From Fomes fomentarius (lineage: Eukaryota; Basidiomycota; Agaricomycetes; Polyporales; Polyporaceae), in contig JABYQN010000001.1 in the NCBI GenBank assembly GCA_022606135.1, positions 1,550,001 through 1,614,000 of the forward strand: 64,000 bases of DNA, read 5' to 3'. A model generated the notes under the pieces. That model had not been told where the DNA came from. It did not search any database and was given only the letters and a program-made list of their open reading frames with translations. Shown piece after piece: positions 13,044 to 23,439 of this stretch (positions are counted from its first letter, which is position 1; every line of letters begins with the position of its first letter). The position numbers were made by a program, and so were the translations under genes.

Positions 13044-14917
13044 TCAGGAGTCATTGTTCGGCCAGCTGTGCTCGGCCTTGAGCTTCTCGACCATGTCGCG
13101 GATCGCCTCGTGGTCAAAATGTGGGCGCTTCAGTTTGTAACCTACGACATTCTTGATCTTGTCCGCGTTGAAAGTGACGACATGCTTCTTGAGGTTGTAC
13201 ACGTCCATATACGACGAGAACTGCGTGTTGGGGATTGGCGGGTTCGACGTCGTGATCATCGTTGTCCAGGTGCTGACGTGGACTTCGTTGACGTCCTCGA
13301 TGATGTCCTCGAGGCGGAACTGGAGTATGCAAGGCAACATGTGGGTCATTTCGACGTTGCGAAAGGGAGGTGCCACGTACCTTCGCAGCCATGTTTGTAA
13401 CGAAGTTGTGGAAGTCGAACGTTGTGCCGAAGTAGGACGCTATGACGTTACCCAGCTCGACGAGCGTCACTTTCGACTCGTCCTCCTACATCGTAGGTGA
13501 GTCGTGGGTTACCCGGATACCTTGTTACTATACTCACAATGTTGAAGAGAGGCGCAATGACCTTCTGTGTAGGAGGGACCATGCCCTCGACCTCGCTGGC
13601 CTTACTCTTCTCATTCTTGAAGAGGATCTCCTCGCCGGCAATCGCGTCTGCTTCTTTTCGACCAGTCTTCGCCATCCACTCTGCCGCGGCCCACATTGCA
13701 CCAGCGATGTCGTCGACGTGAACGGTATGTGAGGGGTATTTTCCAGGCGAGTGTCTGAGAGAGGTCAGTCGTGCTTCACTTTGTAACAAGGGAGCCGACT
13801 CACAAGGCTTTCATAGTCTGCTTCAAGTGACCATAGCATGCAGCGACGGCGATGAAGGGGATCATGGCTGACAGAGCGGCGTGACATGAATGAAGAGTAG
13901 AGCAAGATAAACAGGGAACATACCCAGGTAATTGATGTACGGTCCATATGGTAGTGCCGTCCGGACGACGACGAGGTTGAGGCTACCCAGACCGTGGTCA
14001 AACTGTGGGCACAACTGCCTGAGAACAACAACAGCACTCACTCCTCGATCGCACCCAGTGCACGCAGCGTCTCATGCCACCATGTCCCCGTCACACCCTC
14101 GGGCTTCACGTCCTCCTTCTCGTCGTGCGAGCCGCTCTCTTTACTTTGGTAGAAGGGGTGCTGTATCCGGACATACGCGGCGACTTTCCGCTTCGCAGCC
14201 TCGAGACCTACCAAACGCGCAATCTTGAACGTGTGTCCGATTTGGATCTACGCGGAGCAAGGCATCGTACCGGCGGAGGGGGATATAGAACGTTGAGCAA
14301 TGGGGTCGGGTAGAAGACGACGATAATGGCCCACTCACCCCCTCCGGCCGGTCCGGCTGTATCTCGCCCGTGAAGTCGAAGACATAGTCGTACGGTTCCT
14401 GGCCTGCTGGCGGGTCGAAACACGACGCGACAGTTGCTAGACGGGGGGAGATCAGGGGGGGCGTCCTCGGTGGCTGCGACAACGAAATGATGGTGTAACG
14501 ACGTACCTGCGACAGTGAGATTTGCCTGGCGGTACTCGACGTTGGGCTGGCGCAATACGTCGGGGAAGACAGAACCAAGATAGCTGTCGAGGGGATGTGA
14601 TAAGCTCTCGGATTCCCCGCAGGCATAATTACCGGCTTGGCCTTACGTAGTCGGAGGCGCGACAGAGTACTTGTCTACGATGCGCAGGTTCTGGCGAGTG
14701 GTGTTGGGAGATATATGGCGTGCTGAGGAGACAAAAACGTACCTCAACGAGCCGCTCACCGCCGGAGGGCGGGACGAGGAGGGTGGCGAGAGTGCGTGAG
14801 CAGGTATTGAGGCCGCCTGGATGCGCGTTTCCGCGGGGCGCGTCTGTTGAGAGGCTAGGACGGGTAGGCAAGAGCATGGAACGCACCAAAGATGATCGCA
14901 TTCGGCTTCTTGGACAT
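13044..14917 (-). CDS. Atypical short-chain dehydrogenase/epimerase-like NAD(P)-binding protein
   Basis: The protein starts MSKKPNAIIFGGLNTCSRTL, a beta-alpha-beta Rossmann start in which the usual Gly pattern is modified. Exon 1 is 36 bases and the next exon begins near 14816. Further blocks are LRIVDKYSV, PNVEYRQANLTVA, YDYVFDFTGEIQPDRP, YVRIQHPF, WWHETLRALGAI, VVRTALPYGPYINYLG, and HSPGKYPSHTVHVDDIAGAMW. The latter resemble the extended SDR fold, with Asp-Asp-Ile-Ala-Gly before the C-terminal substrate domain. The end reads KLKAEHSWPNND, with the stop at 13046-13044. About nine short introns are visible. I do not recognise a specific reaction. The classical YxxxK pair is not obvious, so the activity could be reductase, epimerase or neither. 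Confidence 0.75.
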
Positions 14918-15359
14918 CGGTGGCGACGAGGAGAGGAAGGGTGAAGAGAGAGTCGAGGGGGAGAGAAAGAGATTGGGACTTGGTGATCAAAGGGCGTAAG
15001 TAAGTGGATGATGTGAATTTGTCGGACCCAGGCTCAGCGCGGTAGCCGACCAGGCTGTGGCTGTTCTGGACGCGGCAGGTGAGAATCGCACACGATCAAC
15101 AAGACGGGGCTCGACGCTGTCTGTGGCGACGGCGAGGACAGAGGAGACGACGCAGAGGAGGGAAAAGATGGCTCGGAGAGGGCGCGCGATGGACTTTGAT
15201 AGTTTTCTCGCGGGCTCTTGCCTCAGACGCAATCACTCTCCGACTCTTGATTCAGCCACAGCCGCCCATAACGGCCCGGCACAGCAGCCGTTGCATGACG
15301 AGCTCCTTGTTTCCAGTGTGCTTGTACAGATAGAGATGTGTTAATCACCCTCCTCACTC
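14918..15359. other. Intergenic region between two minus-strand genes
   Basis: It holds the promoter of the SDR-like gene and the 3' flank of the dehydrogenase gene. No further gene is supported. Confidence 0.4.
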
Positions 15360-16529
15360 TCACTGCGGGTACTCGCGCAGATACCGGTACACAGACGAGA
15401 AGTCCTTGTTCGCTAGCTCGGGGTCCTCGCTCACAACGTCCGCATAGATTTTCTCCGCAACCATCCCCATCGACAACGGGCACCCGTTCGCATCTCCCAG
15501 GTCCGTCGCCAGCCCCATGTCCTAAGCAACAAACAAGGTGAGCCCCGCGGTACGGCGTCCTCGGCGTACATACCTTTAGCATCAGGCTCGTCGCGAACCC
15601 GCCCTCGTAGTCGCGTTCACATGGCGGCGACTTGTCTGTCAACGCGCCCGGCACTGGATTGTTCACAGATGATGACCAGCATGCACCCGTCGAGCTGTTG
15701 ATTACGCTCGCGAGCACCTTCGGATCCAGACCGAGCTTCTGGCCAAGAAGCATCGACTCTGCCACCACGATCTGCTGTACTCCCAGGATGAGGTTGTTGC
15801 ATATCTTCGCCACCAGGCCCGCGCCAGACTCGCCGCAGTATATGACCCGTTGGCCCATATGTGTCAACAGAGGTGATGCGAGCCTGAACGCAGGCTTCGC
15901 GCCTCCAACCAGAAAGCTGAGCGTGGCTGCTTTGGCTCCGGAAACACCCCCAGAGACGGGAGCATCGACCATGGAGGCTCCTACGGACGTGACCTGCGCA
16001 GCTACATTGCGCGCGACTTCGACGTCTAGAGTTGTGGAGTCAATGCATAGTGTTGAAGCCACAGCCTCCTGGGTTAGAGTTTTGAGCGCAGGTATGATGC
16101 CGTCTTCCTCGACATACACGTTCCGAACATGCGGCGAAGACGGAAGCATGGTAACAACCGTACTGGAGTCCATCACGGCTCTAATAGGAGACGCGGAAAA
16201 ATAGGATTGTATCAATGAGGTATGTTGTGTGCGAGTCAGTAGTTGGCAATGGATCGGGCGCGGACGTACTCTGCAGGTGTGTTCGCGATCTCGATGCGTG
16301 CTCCAGGGAACTGCGTAGTGAAGTTATGTGCGAACGCAGCCGAGGTGGCCTCGCGAGCATCGCACACCACGAATCGCATCGTGCCATGGCTCTCGACTAG
16401 CTTGCGGGAGAAGAGGTTGTACGCCATCTCGGATCCCATCCGCCCGAGGCCTATGAAGCTGATGCTATTCTGCCTCTGCCTCTGCAGACTCGCTGCTGCG
16501 CTGTGGAGGGGACGAAGTGTGGGCCGCAT
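15360..16529 (-). CDS. HIBADH: 3-hydroxyisobutyrate dehydrogenase, mitochondrial
   Basis: This enzyme oxidises 3-hydroxyisobutyrate to methylmalonate semialdehyde with NAD+ in valine breakdown. The N-terminus (MRPTLRPLHSAAASLQRQR) is Arg/Ser-rich and lacks acidic residues, as expected for a mitochondrial presequence. ISFIGLGRMGSEMA is the dinucleotide-binding motif. DAPVSGGVSGAKAATLSFLVGG is the family substrate-binding block, and GAGLVAKICNNLILG carries the catalytic Lys. The C-terminus is DMGLATDLGDANGCPLSMG followed by KDFSSVYRYLREYPQ. There are three exons: the first ends inside the Glu codon of NTPAE near 16270, the second starts near 16183, and the last begins near 15523. The Rossmann-domain exon and all phases join correctly. 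Confidence 0.94.
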
Positions 16530-17008
16530 AATAAGGTCGATTTCGAGTAGAGACAGACTCGCAGGTCAAGGAGTATCGAGTCGACAACCACGAGCAATTG
16601 CGGTCAGTGCTCGACCTCGCTCAGTCGTTTGTCCGGAACCCGGGAACGGTACAGCCCCGCGGGGAAGCGTCCGGGGTCTCCCTTACCTCATTGGCCCACG
16701 GTGATTGCCAGAGGGACCCCGGCCACGATAGACACCCCGGTTTACCGGATTCCCACGGGCATGAGAGGTCGCGCCCTTGAGACCGCGCCGCAGCGGGTTG
16801 AGCGCGTCGAGCGTTCTCACTGCCAATGCTTAGGCATCCACACCGTTCTATTGCCTGTCGCTCAACCTTGCGTGTATAATGCCCTGACACGTACCACCTT
16901 CTCTCTCACAGCTCCCACCGCTCGTCTTCCTGGTCTGAATATTGAGACAGGATCCATAATACACACCGACTCACGCGCCTTTTAACTTGCCGTCCCTCAC
17001 TCCAGTCG
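16530..17008. promoter_or_regulatory. Divergent promoter region (HIBADH / cytochrome b561)
   Basis: The 479-bp gap separates two genes transcribed away from each other. Open frames in it show no family similarity. No strong TATA element was seen. Confidence 0.4.
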
Positions 17009-18164
17009 ATGTCGCCTATCTCTTCTTCCACGACCGCCGAGCGCTCCGACCCCGAGTACGAACCTCTCAACGTAGATCCAGACACCCCCCTCGCGGACAG
17101 TATAGATATGGGTTCAGGCGAAGCGTTCCTCAAGCCGGAAGGGAGACGGGGAGATGTAGCAGCGCAGTGGGTCGCCTACGTACGTCTCATGTTCTAAGTA
17201 AGCATCCAAAGACCTGCATTGATCGTTGCCTCAGATCTCCGTTGGAGTGAGTGAACCACGATTGGGGAAAAGAGTCTTGTCCTGACTGGATACCTCAGTT
17301 CTTCGTGATTGCGACCTGGGTCATGACCCTCGCCAACAATCCGACGTCACTAGGATTGTTCTTCTTTCATCCGATATTGCAGACCCTATCGATTGCGATA
17401 TTCACGTACGGTGCGTACCTATCGAGTCTATGGATGCGTCCAAGCTGACATCGACGGCAATTGCGTCGGTGACAGGCATATTGACACTACAGCCCACGTC
17501 CCAAGCCAAGACCAAGGCTGCCGGCCTGACGAGACATCAATTAGCAATGATTGCGCTTGGGGTGCCAGCCATTGGCTTTGGGACCTTCGCTATTTTCTGG
17601 CGCAAATACCTGCACGAGAGCTCTCATTTCACCACATGGCATGGGGTGAGTCAACGGCCCGAGATCGACCGCAGACGCCACACGAGTCCATCCTGACATC
17701 GGCCCTCCGACCCTGTAGACCGTCGGTATAATCTCGATAGTGTGGATGGTTGTGCAGGTTATGTTGGGAGGCGGGAGTGTCTGGTTTAACGGACGGTTGT
17801 TCGGTGGGAATCCGAAGGCGAAACTGGTGTGGAAATACCACCGGTACGTGTGGAGAAGCTTGCTTTCGGGTTCTCTTCTAGATCTTTCTGACCGGCTTCG
17901 TTATGTTTATGCAATAGCCTTTCTGGATACGTTCTCTTCCCGCTCTTCCTTCTTGCCGCTCATCTAGGAGGTGCTTGGTCGAATTGGTCGGTCGGTAACA
18001 GCGCATACGTAGTGCGCCTTTTGGCGTTCACCGTGAGCCCGATAGTCTTGTTTGCTGCTGTCTTGGTGAGAGTGAGGTCAGTCTCGATTGTCGCCATATA
18101 CCTTCCAAGAACCAGTGACTCATCACGAACGCACTGCAGGACATCGAAGATGCAATTCTTCTAA
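17009..18164 (+). CDS. Cytochrome b561 domain membrane protein
   Basis: Cytochrome b561 proteins carry two haems b between paired histidines and move electrons across membranes, often from ascorbate. Seven exons (17009-17179, 17235-17246, 17299-17410, 17476-17645, 17719-17843, 17918-18076, 18140-18164) splice to 257 residues with all phases matching. A polar N-terminal tail of about 55 residues is followed by five or six hydrophobic segments: FFVIATWVMTLANNP, SLGLFFFHPILQTLSIAIF, the segment around LAMIALGVPAIGFGTFAIFW, TVGIISIVWMVVQVMLGG, YVLFPLFLLAAHLGG and LLAFTVSPIVLFAAVLV. Candidate haem ligands are His in FFFHP, RHQL, WHGT and AAHLGG. The second exon is only 12 nt (ISVG), but both borders are canonical and it is needed to keep frame. 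Electron donor and compartment are unknown. Confidence 0.82.
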
Positions 18165-18714
18165 ATTTTGTACGAACAGGCGATCAATCTCGGACCTGTC
18201 TCCGGTGTCGGTGTTGCGCTTGTAATGCATGTTGTGGGATCCGAATGGTGAGCGGTGACGCGAAAGTGGTGTGGTACCCGCTTGGGCAAAAAGGATTGTT
18301 GCTGGTGAGGGCTAGAGCTGCATGCATTTGATGTCCAATGAGTTGCTGGACGGAGGCCCGTCGGTTTCACGGTACCTTGGTTTGTGATGACTGATGAGGC
18401 TAGGCGAGTGAATGCTGTGCGTGCATCGAGCTGATTGGGCGTTTGGTAAGATCAAAAGGGCGTATTAGGGCGTATTCAGCCATATGGATGTGTTAGTCAG
18501 CAGGTGACTGGCGGTTGTTCTCTTGCGCCATAATATGAGTCGCTCGATCATCTCTTGAGTATGGGCGCCAATCTGGCCAGAGTTACGACTGAGTCGGACT
18601 GTGTATCATGCGGCGGCTATACAACATCCTGCCCATCAGCTCCGTGCCTTCTTAAGCTCCCCGGCCCCGCGCCCGCTGCCATTTCTTGCGCGTCCGACCC
18701 TCTCTCCCTCCATC
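18165..18714. other. Intergenic region between b561 and arrestin genes
   Basis: The region contains a direct duplication of about ten bases (AGGGCGTATT, near 18459 and 18468) and the CT-rich leader of the next gene. No coding sequence is supported. Confidence 0.35.
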
Positions 18715-20248
18715 ATGGACGTGGACCTGCCCCCCTCCTACGCCCTCACGTCTCCCCTCAGCCCCGCGCCGCTGTACTCGGAGCGTCCAGATAATACCGA
18801 GCGCGTCCTCCAGTCTGAGCGCCATCCGACAGGTCTCGCTCCGGCCGCTCAAAGTCAAAAACACTTGTACAAGTCAGATCACCTTGAAGTGCGCCTCCAC
18901 CCACCCCACTGGGGGCTTTCTCTTCCTGCCTATGGTCTCGACGGCACAGTACACGGTCTCGTGACATTCCGCAAGCAGTGCTCTCATGTCGTTGAACTCT
19001 CAGTCTCTGTGGGTATCTTTCCGCCGCCGGCTCCCTCATGGCAATTTCTGACATCGGCACCACATCTCGTTGTTCGCAGCTCCACGGTGTTATCAATACC
19101 TCCGCGAGCCAGCATGCGACCGTCGCGGTCCCCGGTGTTAGCAGGAGCATGATACTCAAGAAAAAGGTCGTGCTGTTTGCCGCGCCCCCAGGACAGCGCG
19201 CGACTCTGAAGGGCGAATTCCCGTTCGCGCTCCAGTTTCCGCAATACATAGATGGCCAGCGGGACCCTCTCCCACCGTCGTACACGGTCTATCAGCCGGG
19301 CATCTCGACTGAGATCTCGTATCTGTTTCGCGTCGACATCGTTCGCAAGGGCTTGCGGCGCCACGAGAAGTACGCCGCCGTGTCGTCTGCAGGTTGACGA
19401 CAGATGCGTTGACCATCGTGCTCATGTCGTGCAGGTTGGCGATGCCGGTGCTATACCTCCCGAAGTCCCGCCCCACGCTTCCTCCAATCATCGATATGCC
19501 ATGGGCACGGGTCGACAGTTGGGATGATGCACGCATGAACACTGTCATGGTGCCACCTACATGGTTAACCCGGACTGATGCAGGTGCATTGCAGCGAGAT
19601 GATCTCCCTCACATTTCGGTATGTCTCCGGTCCGATTGTCTTTTAGGGTTTGACGAGACTGAGAGTGGCGCGCGCAGTTTACCATGCCGGTGTCAAAATG
19701 CTTTGCGTCGGGCGAGATGATCCCGGTCTCGATGAAGATTCAATGCCCGCGCGCTCCGGCACTCGCAAAGCTGCTCTCGCACAACGCACACCTTTCGCTC
19801 GTCAAGCGTCAGAAGACGTGGATTTCGTTAGGCGCACAGATCAGCATCCGGGAGTCACTGCTGTCGCGATCTGACGTCTATCTTGCGGACGAGTCGCAAG
19901 AGGGCATCGCGTACCTCCGCTTGGAGGTGCAGGCCGGCGAGGCCGGTCGGGAGTGTTCATGGCGTGTGCAGGACGCGGTCGCGGTCGAGGTATGTGTCAC
20001 CGTTGCTACCCGTGTGCGAAAGAGGACATGATTCTGAGACGGCGTAACTATCTCAGCACGTAATCCGTTTGGTCGTTCTTCCACCCGAGCATCTCAAGGA
20101 TTTCCCAATTCACAAGTACGAAGTTCCGGTTACGCTAACGACGGACCAGTACGGCACGCTGCATAACGAGACGCTCGCTCTCGGCGGCGTGCCGTTCCCG
20201 GCCCTCGGTTTGAACGACGTCCACCGGTACCTGCGGCGGCATCGTTGA
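18715..20248 (+). CDS. Alpha-arrestin (arrestin-related trafficking adaptor) with two PPxY motifs
   Basis: Alpha-arrestins connect membrane transporters to Rsp5/Nedd4 ubiquitin ligases through PPxY motifs and so trigger endocytosis. Five exons (18715-19008, 19080-19369, 19435-19618, 19678-19989, 20057-20248) splice to 423 residues with all phases matching. The arrestin N-domain is seen in LTFRKQCSHV-like beta sequence (VHGLVTFRKQ), FPFALQFPQYIDGQRDPLPPSY and LRRHEKLAMPVLYLPKSRP. The arrestin C-domain is seen in FTMPVSKCFASGEMIPVSM through HVIRLVVLPPEHL. PPSY occurs at residues 6-9 and again at 163-166; the second lies at the place where arrestins conserve a PPS[FY] turn. A stop-free 23-nt GTACGC...GCAG stretch could mimic an intron at 19370, but the 65-nt intron restores the conserved KL.MPVLYLP junction. 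Confidence 0.85.
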
Positions 20249-21240
20249 GCAGTGATCACGCTCTTCAGCTGTTTGCTTTCATCTTTTTTCCGGGTTCCTC
20301 TTTACTGCGGTAGGTGCAAAGACACCGAGGACTGTACATACTTGTTGTAAATTATCGCCTGATGATCTTTCACGACTCACCACCCCATGCTACTCCTTAC
20401 CTACCCTCCTCCCTCTTTCCTCTCTCCCTTCTTCCACCTCATCCTCCTGTTTTCGTTGTACTCCCACAACCTATCTGCCGTTCTTTGCATACAACGTTTT
20501 CGTCGCTTGACCCGTTGAGTCCGAATGTTTCTCTACCTCCCCCATACATGACCTGGCCACTTTTCGGTGTTGTATTGTTGTAGCCTGGGATATAATCTCC
20601 TGTGCATGTGCATTGACCACCGTATAGCCGTATAATTTGCTGGAATAGACATCACCCGTCTCCCCCTCCTACAATTGCCCACTAATATTCGAAACAGCTT
20701 TACTCCTGTATGCGCTCCGGTTGCGCGCGTTAGTGGCGGGAAACAGCCCGCTTGGGATCGATCGCCAGCGGCCATTATATAGAAGACGTCGATTGGTTCA
20801 CGCGCATGGGCGCCTGTGAGCTTTGACGAGTCAGGAAACTGAGACGCCCATCAGCCGAATTTCAGCTTCCTGCAGCTCAACGCCACCACTGGCAACTCGA
20901 ACTCCAAAAGAGGATTATCCGAAGAGAACCCGAAGGCCAAACCCCTCCATCCAACTCCATGCCCGGCGGGCCGGGCATCACTTGATGAGTTGCGTGAGTC
21001 TCAATAGGTTCTGATCCAACTCAATGTCACGCCTTTTGTCTCACGTCTCACACTGCGGGTTAACACGAAGATACTTGCCAGGATGTATATTTACCGGCTC
21101 GGATCACCGCTGTTGAACAACCACAAGGGGGATAGAGGGAGGAATCTCCCAACCACCTTGAACGAGTCATACTCACGCCTGCGGTCAATCAGCCTGACAT
21201 ATAGAATCTTACCAGATTTTATCTCCAATTTACGAGCTGG
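20249..21240. other. Intergenic region
   Basis: This is the 3' flank of the arrestin gene, including a CT-rich tract near 20380-20460. No gene or RNA is recognised. Confidence 0.35.
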
Positions 21241-21605
21241 CGGGGCCACATCCTGCGCATTGGACCGCACTGCGTTCGCTATTCAGCCAGTCGCCAAACA
21301 TTTGGCCACCAATTCCCGGGGCCCCTGCAACGTTTTCGTCGGACATTGTCTCTCTCCTCGGTGTTCGAGTCGCTATATTCAAGCAGTCCCCCAGATGTAG
21401 CCACCGTTCCTCGATGAGCCCGCTACACGAGTTCTGCTCGAAGACGTGGCACCAAGCCTTGCGACACACGTTCTATAGAGGGTGTCTTGGATGGTAAGTA
21501 GCTGGCCGGAGACATCGTGATGCTCTTTGGCACGTACATCACTGGCCTATCTCATGAGGTTGGATTGTGTCTTAGCTGAGGGCGACGGGCACTCACATCT
21601 CCACA
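21241..21605 (+). pseudogene. Decayed fragment of a wax-synthase-like MBOAT acyltransferase
   Basis: The stretch matches the intact gene at 21882-23187 over its central and C-terminal part, by eye at roughly 22550-22880 of that gene. Matching blocks include CAGTCCCC.AGATGT.GCCACC, then CACGAGTTCTGCTCGAAGACGTGGCACCAAGCC, and GGAGACATCGTGATGCTCTTTGGCACGTACATC followed by a SHEVGL sequence equivalent to FHELGL. The fragment has a net 2-base deletion after the WHQALRH equivalent, and an in-frame TGA soon after the HEVGL codons. The N-terminal half is missing or unrecognisable. It is therefore a non-functional tandem duplicate. Confidence 0.75.
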
Positions 21606-21881
21606 GTCACATCAGTAATGACAGGTTTCCAATCAATGGATACTTTGGCGTTAAATAGCCGCTGGACGTACGTGGCTTACCAAGTTAGTGACGCCCACAC
21701 TTTGACCTCTAACCACGACCTCAACCTTCAACTTTTTCGCTTTCAGCTGCCTGCAGGTATTATAACTACGCCCATGAGTTGCAACGCTGTGTAATGACGT
21801 CATTCACCTCGCAGTAGCCTACACAACATCTTTATAACAAGTACTTCTTGGTTCCAAGACATCACGTTGGACACATCGCAC

Positions 21882-23187
21882 ATGCCCCTAACATGGAGGA
21901 ATGCAGCTGTTGCACATGGGCATCTGATACTCTATCTGTATATGGCCTATCTCACAAGACGACCCGACACTCAGCGAACGCGACTGCTCTTACTACCAAT
22001 CATCATCGTCACATCTCTGCGATTTTCCACCCAGTACCGACTCAACAGTCCCCTTTGGGGATGGTACAACTGGGTTAGAGGTAAGTCAAAGCCGTATTGC
22101 TATCTCATGCATCAAGTTCACCTTGCATTTCATCAGGACTAGTGGCATTGACCGTAATAGCTCATTCGATCTACTTCGCTATCCTCCCTGAGGGCACACT
22201 CAAGGTTGGCGAGAAGTCGCTCCGTCCACCTGCCGCCCGTAGCCGCCCGAAAGGTGACGTAGCAATGCCCTCATCAAACGGTCAATCCGCCATCCTTCCT
22301 CCGTGGTTATACGATGCGCTAGAGACCGGACTCGCTACACGGGGTATCGGCTGGCAGTTCTCCCAGGGGGTGCATGTTCCAAAAGCTCGACGTTCCTCTG
22401 AGCGCAAGGAATATTTGAAGTCCACGATCGCCTCTATTACGGGGGCTTACTTGTTCATCGACTTCGTCGACTCCTGTTTTGCAATCCTCCCGGGGATCAC
22501 ACCGACTGGCGGGACAATATACTTCCCCCAGCTCCCTCCTATCCTGCGGTACACAGTCTCGACACTTCTACACACCATCGTCGGTCTCGTCGTCATCGTC
22601 GGCCTGAGCATGTGTTATGACATCATGTCCCTCGTCGGTGTCGGGCTCTTCAAGTACTCCCCGGACATGTGGCCACCCTTTCATGACGAGCCATGGCGCG
22701 TGAGCTCATTGCATGAGTTTTGGTCAAAGAGGTGGCACCAAGCTTTAAGGCACACTTTCTTGGTTTACGGCGGGTATCCTGTGAAGTGGCTCGCGGGAGA
22801 CATCGGCATGCTCTTTGGCACGTTCATCGCATCTGGTCTATTCCATGAACTGGGATTGTACCTTGGCGCCGGGGCGCCGATGGATTTGAAGGTCATCCTG
22901 GTATTTGTTGCTCAGCCCTTTGGCATACTCGTGGAGAAATGTTACAGAAATTATGCGGGAAAGAGGATGGCGGGATGGACAGGGTTCATATGGGCGGCTA
23001 TTTTTGTTCTAGGCATTGGTCAGATTTGCAGTACGTGTCCACCCTTGCCGTCATTCAATAATTATTGATGGGATTTCATTCAGCCGATTCGTGGGTTGGC
23101 CGAGGTATTGGTGGACAGATCATCGCACCACCCGCTTTGAGTCCCGCGCGACGCATGTTCATCCCCCTTCTACAGAAACTCGTATAA
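21882..23187 (+). CDS. Wax-synthase-domain membrane-bound O-acyltransferase
   Basis: MBOAT proteins of the fungal wax-synthase-domain type transfer acyl or acetyl groups to alcohols, and many sit in secondary-metabolite pathways. Three exons (21882-22080, 22137-23030, 23084-23187) splice to 398 residues with all phases matching. The chain is hydrophobic, with many membrane segments such as LLLLPIIIVTSLRF, TVIAHSIYFAIL and LLHTIVGLVVIVGLSM. The wax-synthase block is WRVSSLHEFWSKRWHQALRHTF, and SGLFHELGLYLG carries the expected catalytic His. The start is the ATG reading MPLTWRNAAV; an in-frame upstream TTG is not a credible start. No terpene, polyketide or peptide synthase lies nearby, so there is no evidence for a biosynthetic cluster. 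The substrate is unknown. A decayed relative lies directly upstream. Confidence 0.85.
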
Positions 23188-23439
23188 CGCTTTATAGGCG
23201 CATTGTGCAGATCCCCAGTTTGTATATGTATGTCATGGAGTACCGCAGAGTCAGTGTCACAGTAGTAATCAACCTTACCATGAGTGACGATGTCACTGTC
23301 AGGAAGCGCCCGTAAGCCGCTTCGCGCGTGTTCTTGTAGCGATCGCGACTTAGTTTCTGTACATCATATACGACTGCGCTCCTCAGCTGGAACTTGACGG
23401 ATCTCACGATTGCTCTCCGTATCCCCGGATATATCCACT

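Noticed and set aside
19370..19392. A 23-nt GT-AG intron in the arrestin gene
   Set aside because: It is too short to splice, and the 65-nt alternative restores the family's conserved junction.
21882..23187. Secondary-metabolite cluster around the wax-synthase-like gene
   Set aside because: The neighbours are an arrestin and a pseudokinase; no backbone synthase or P450 is present.
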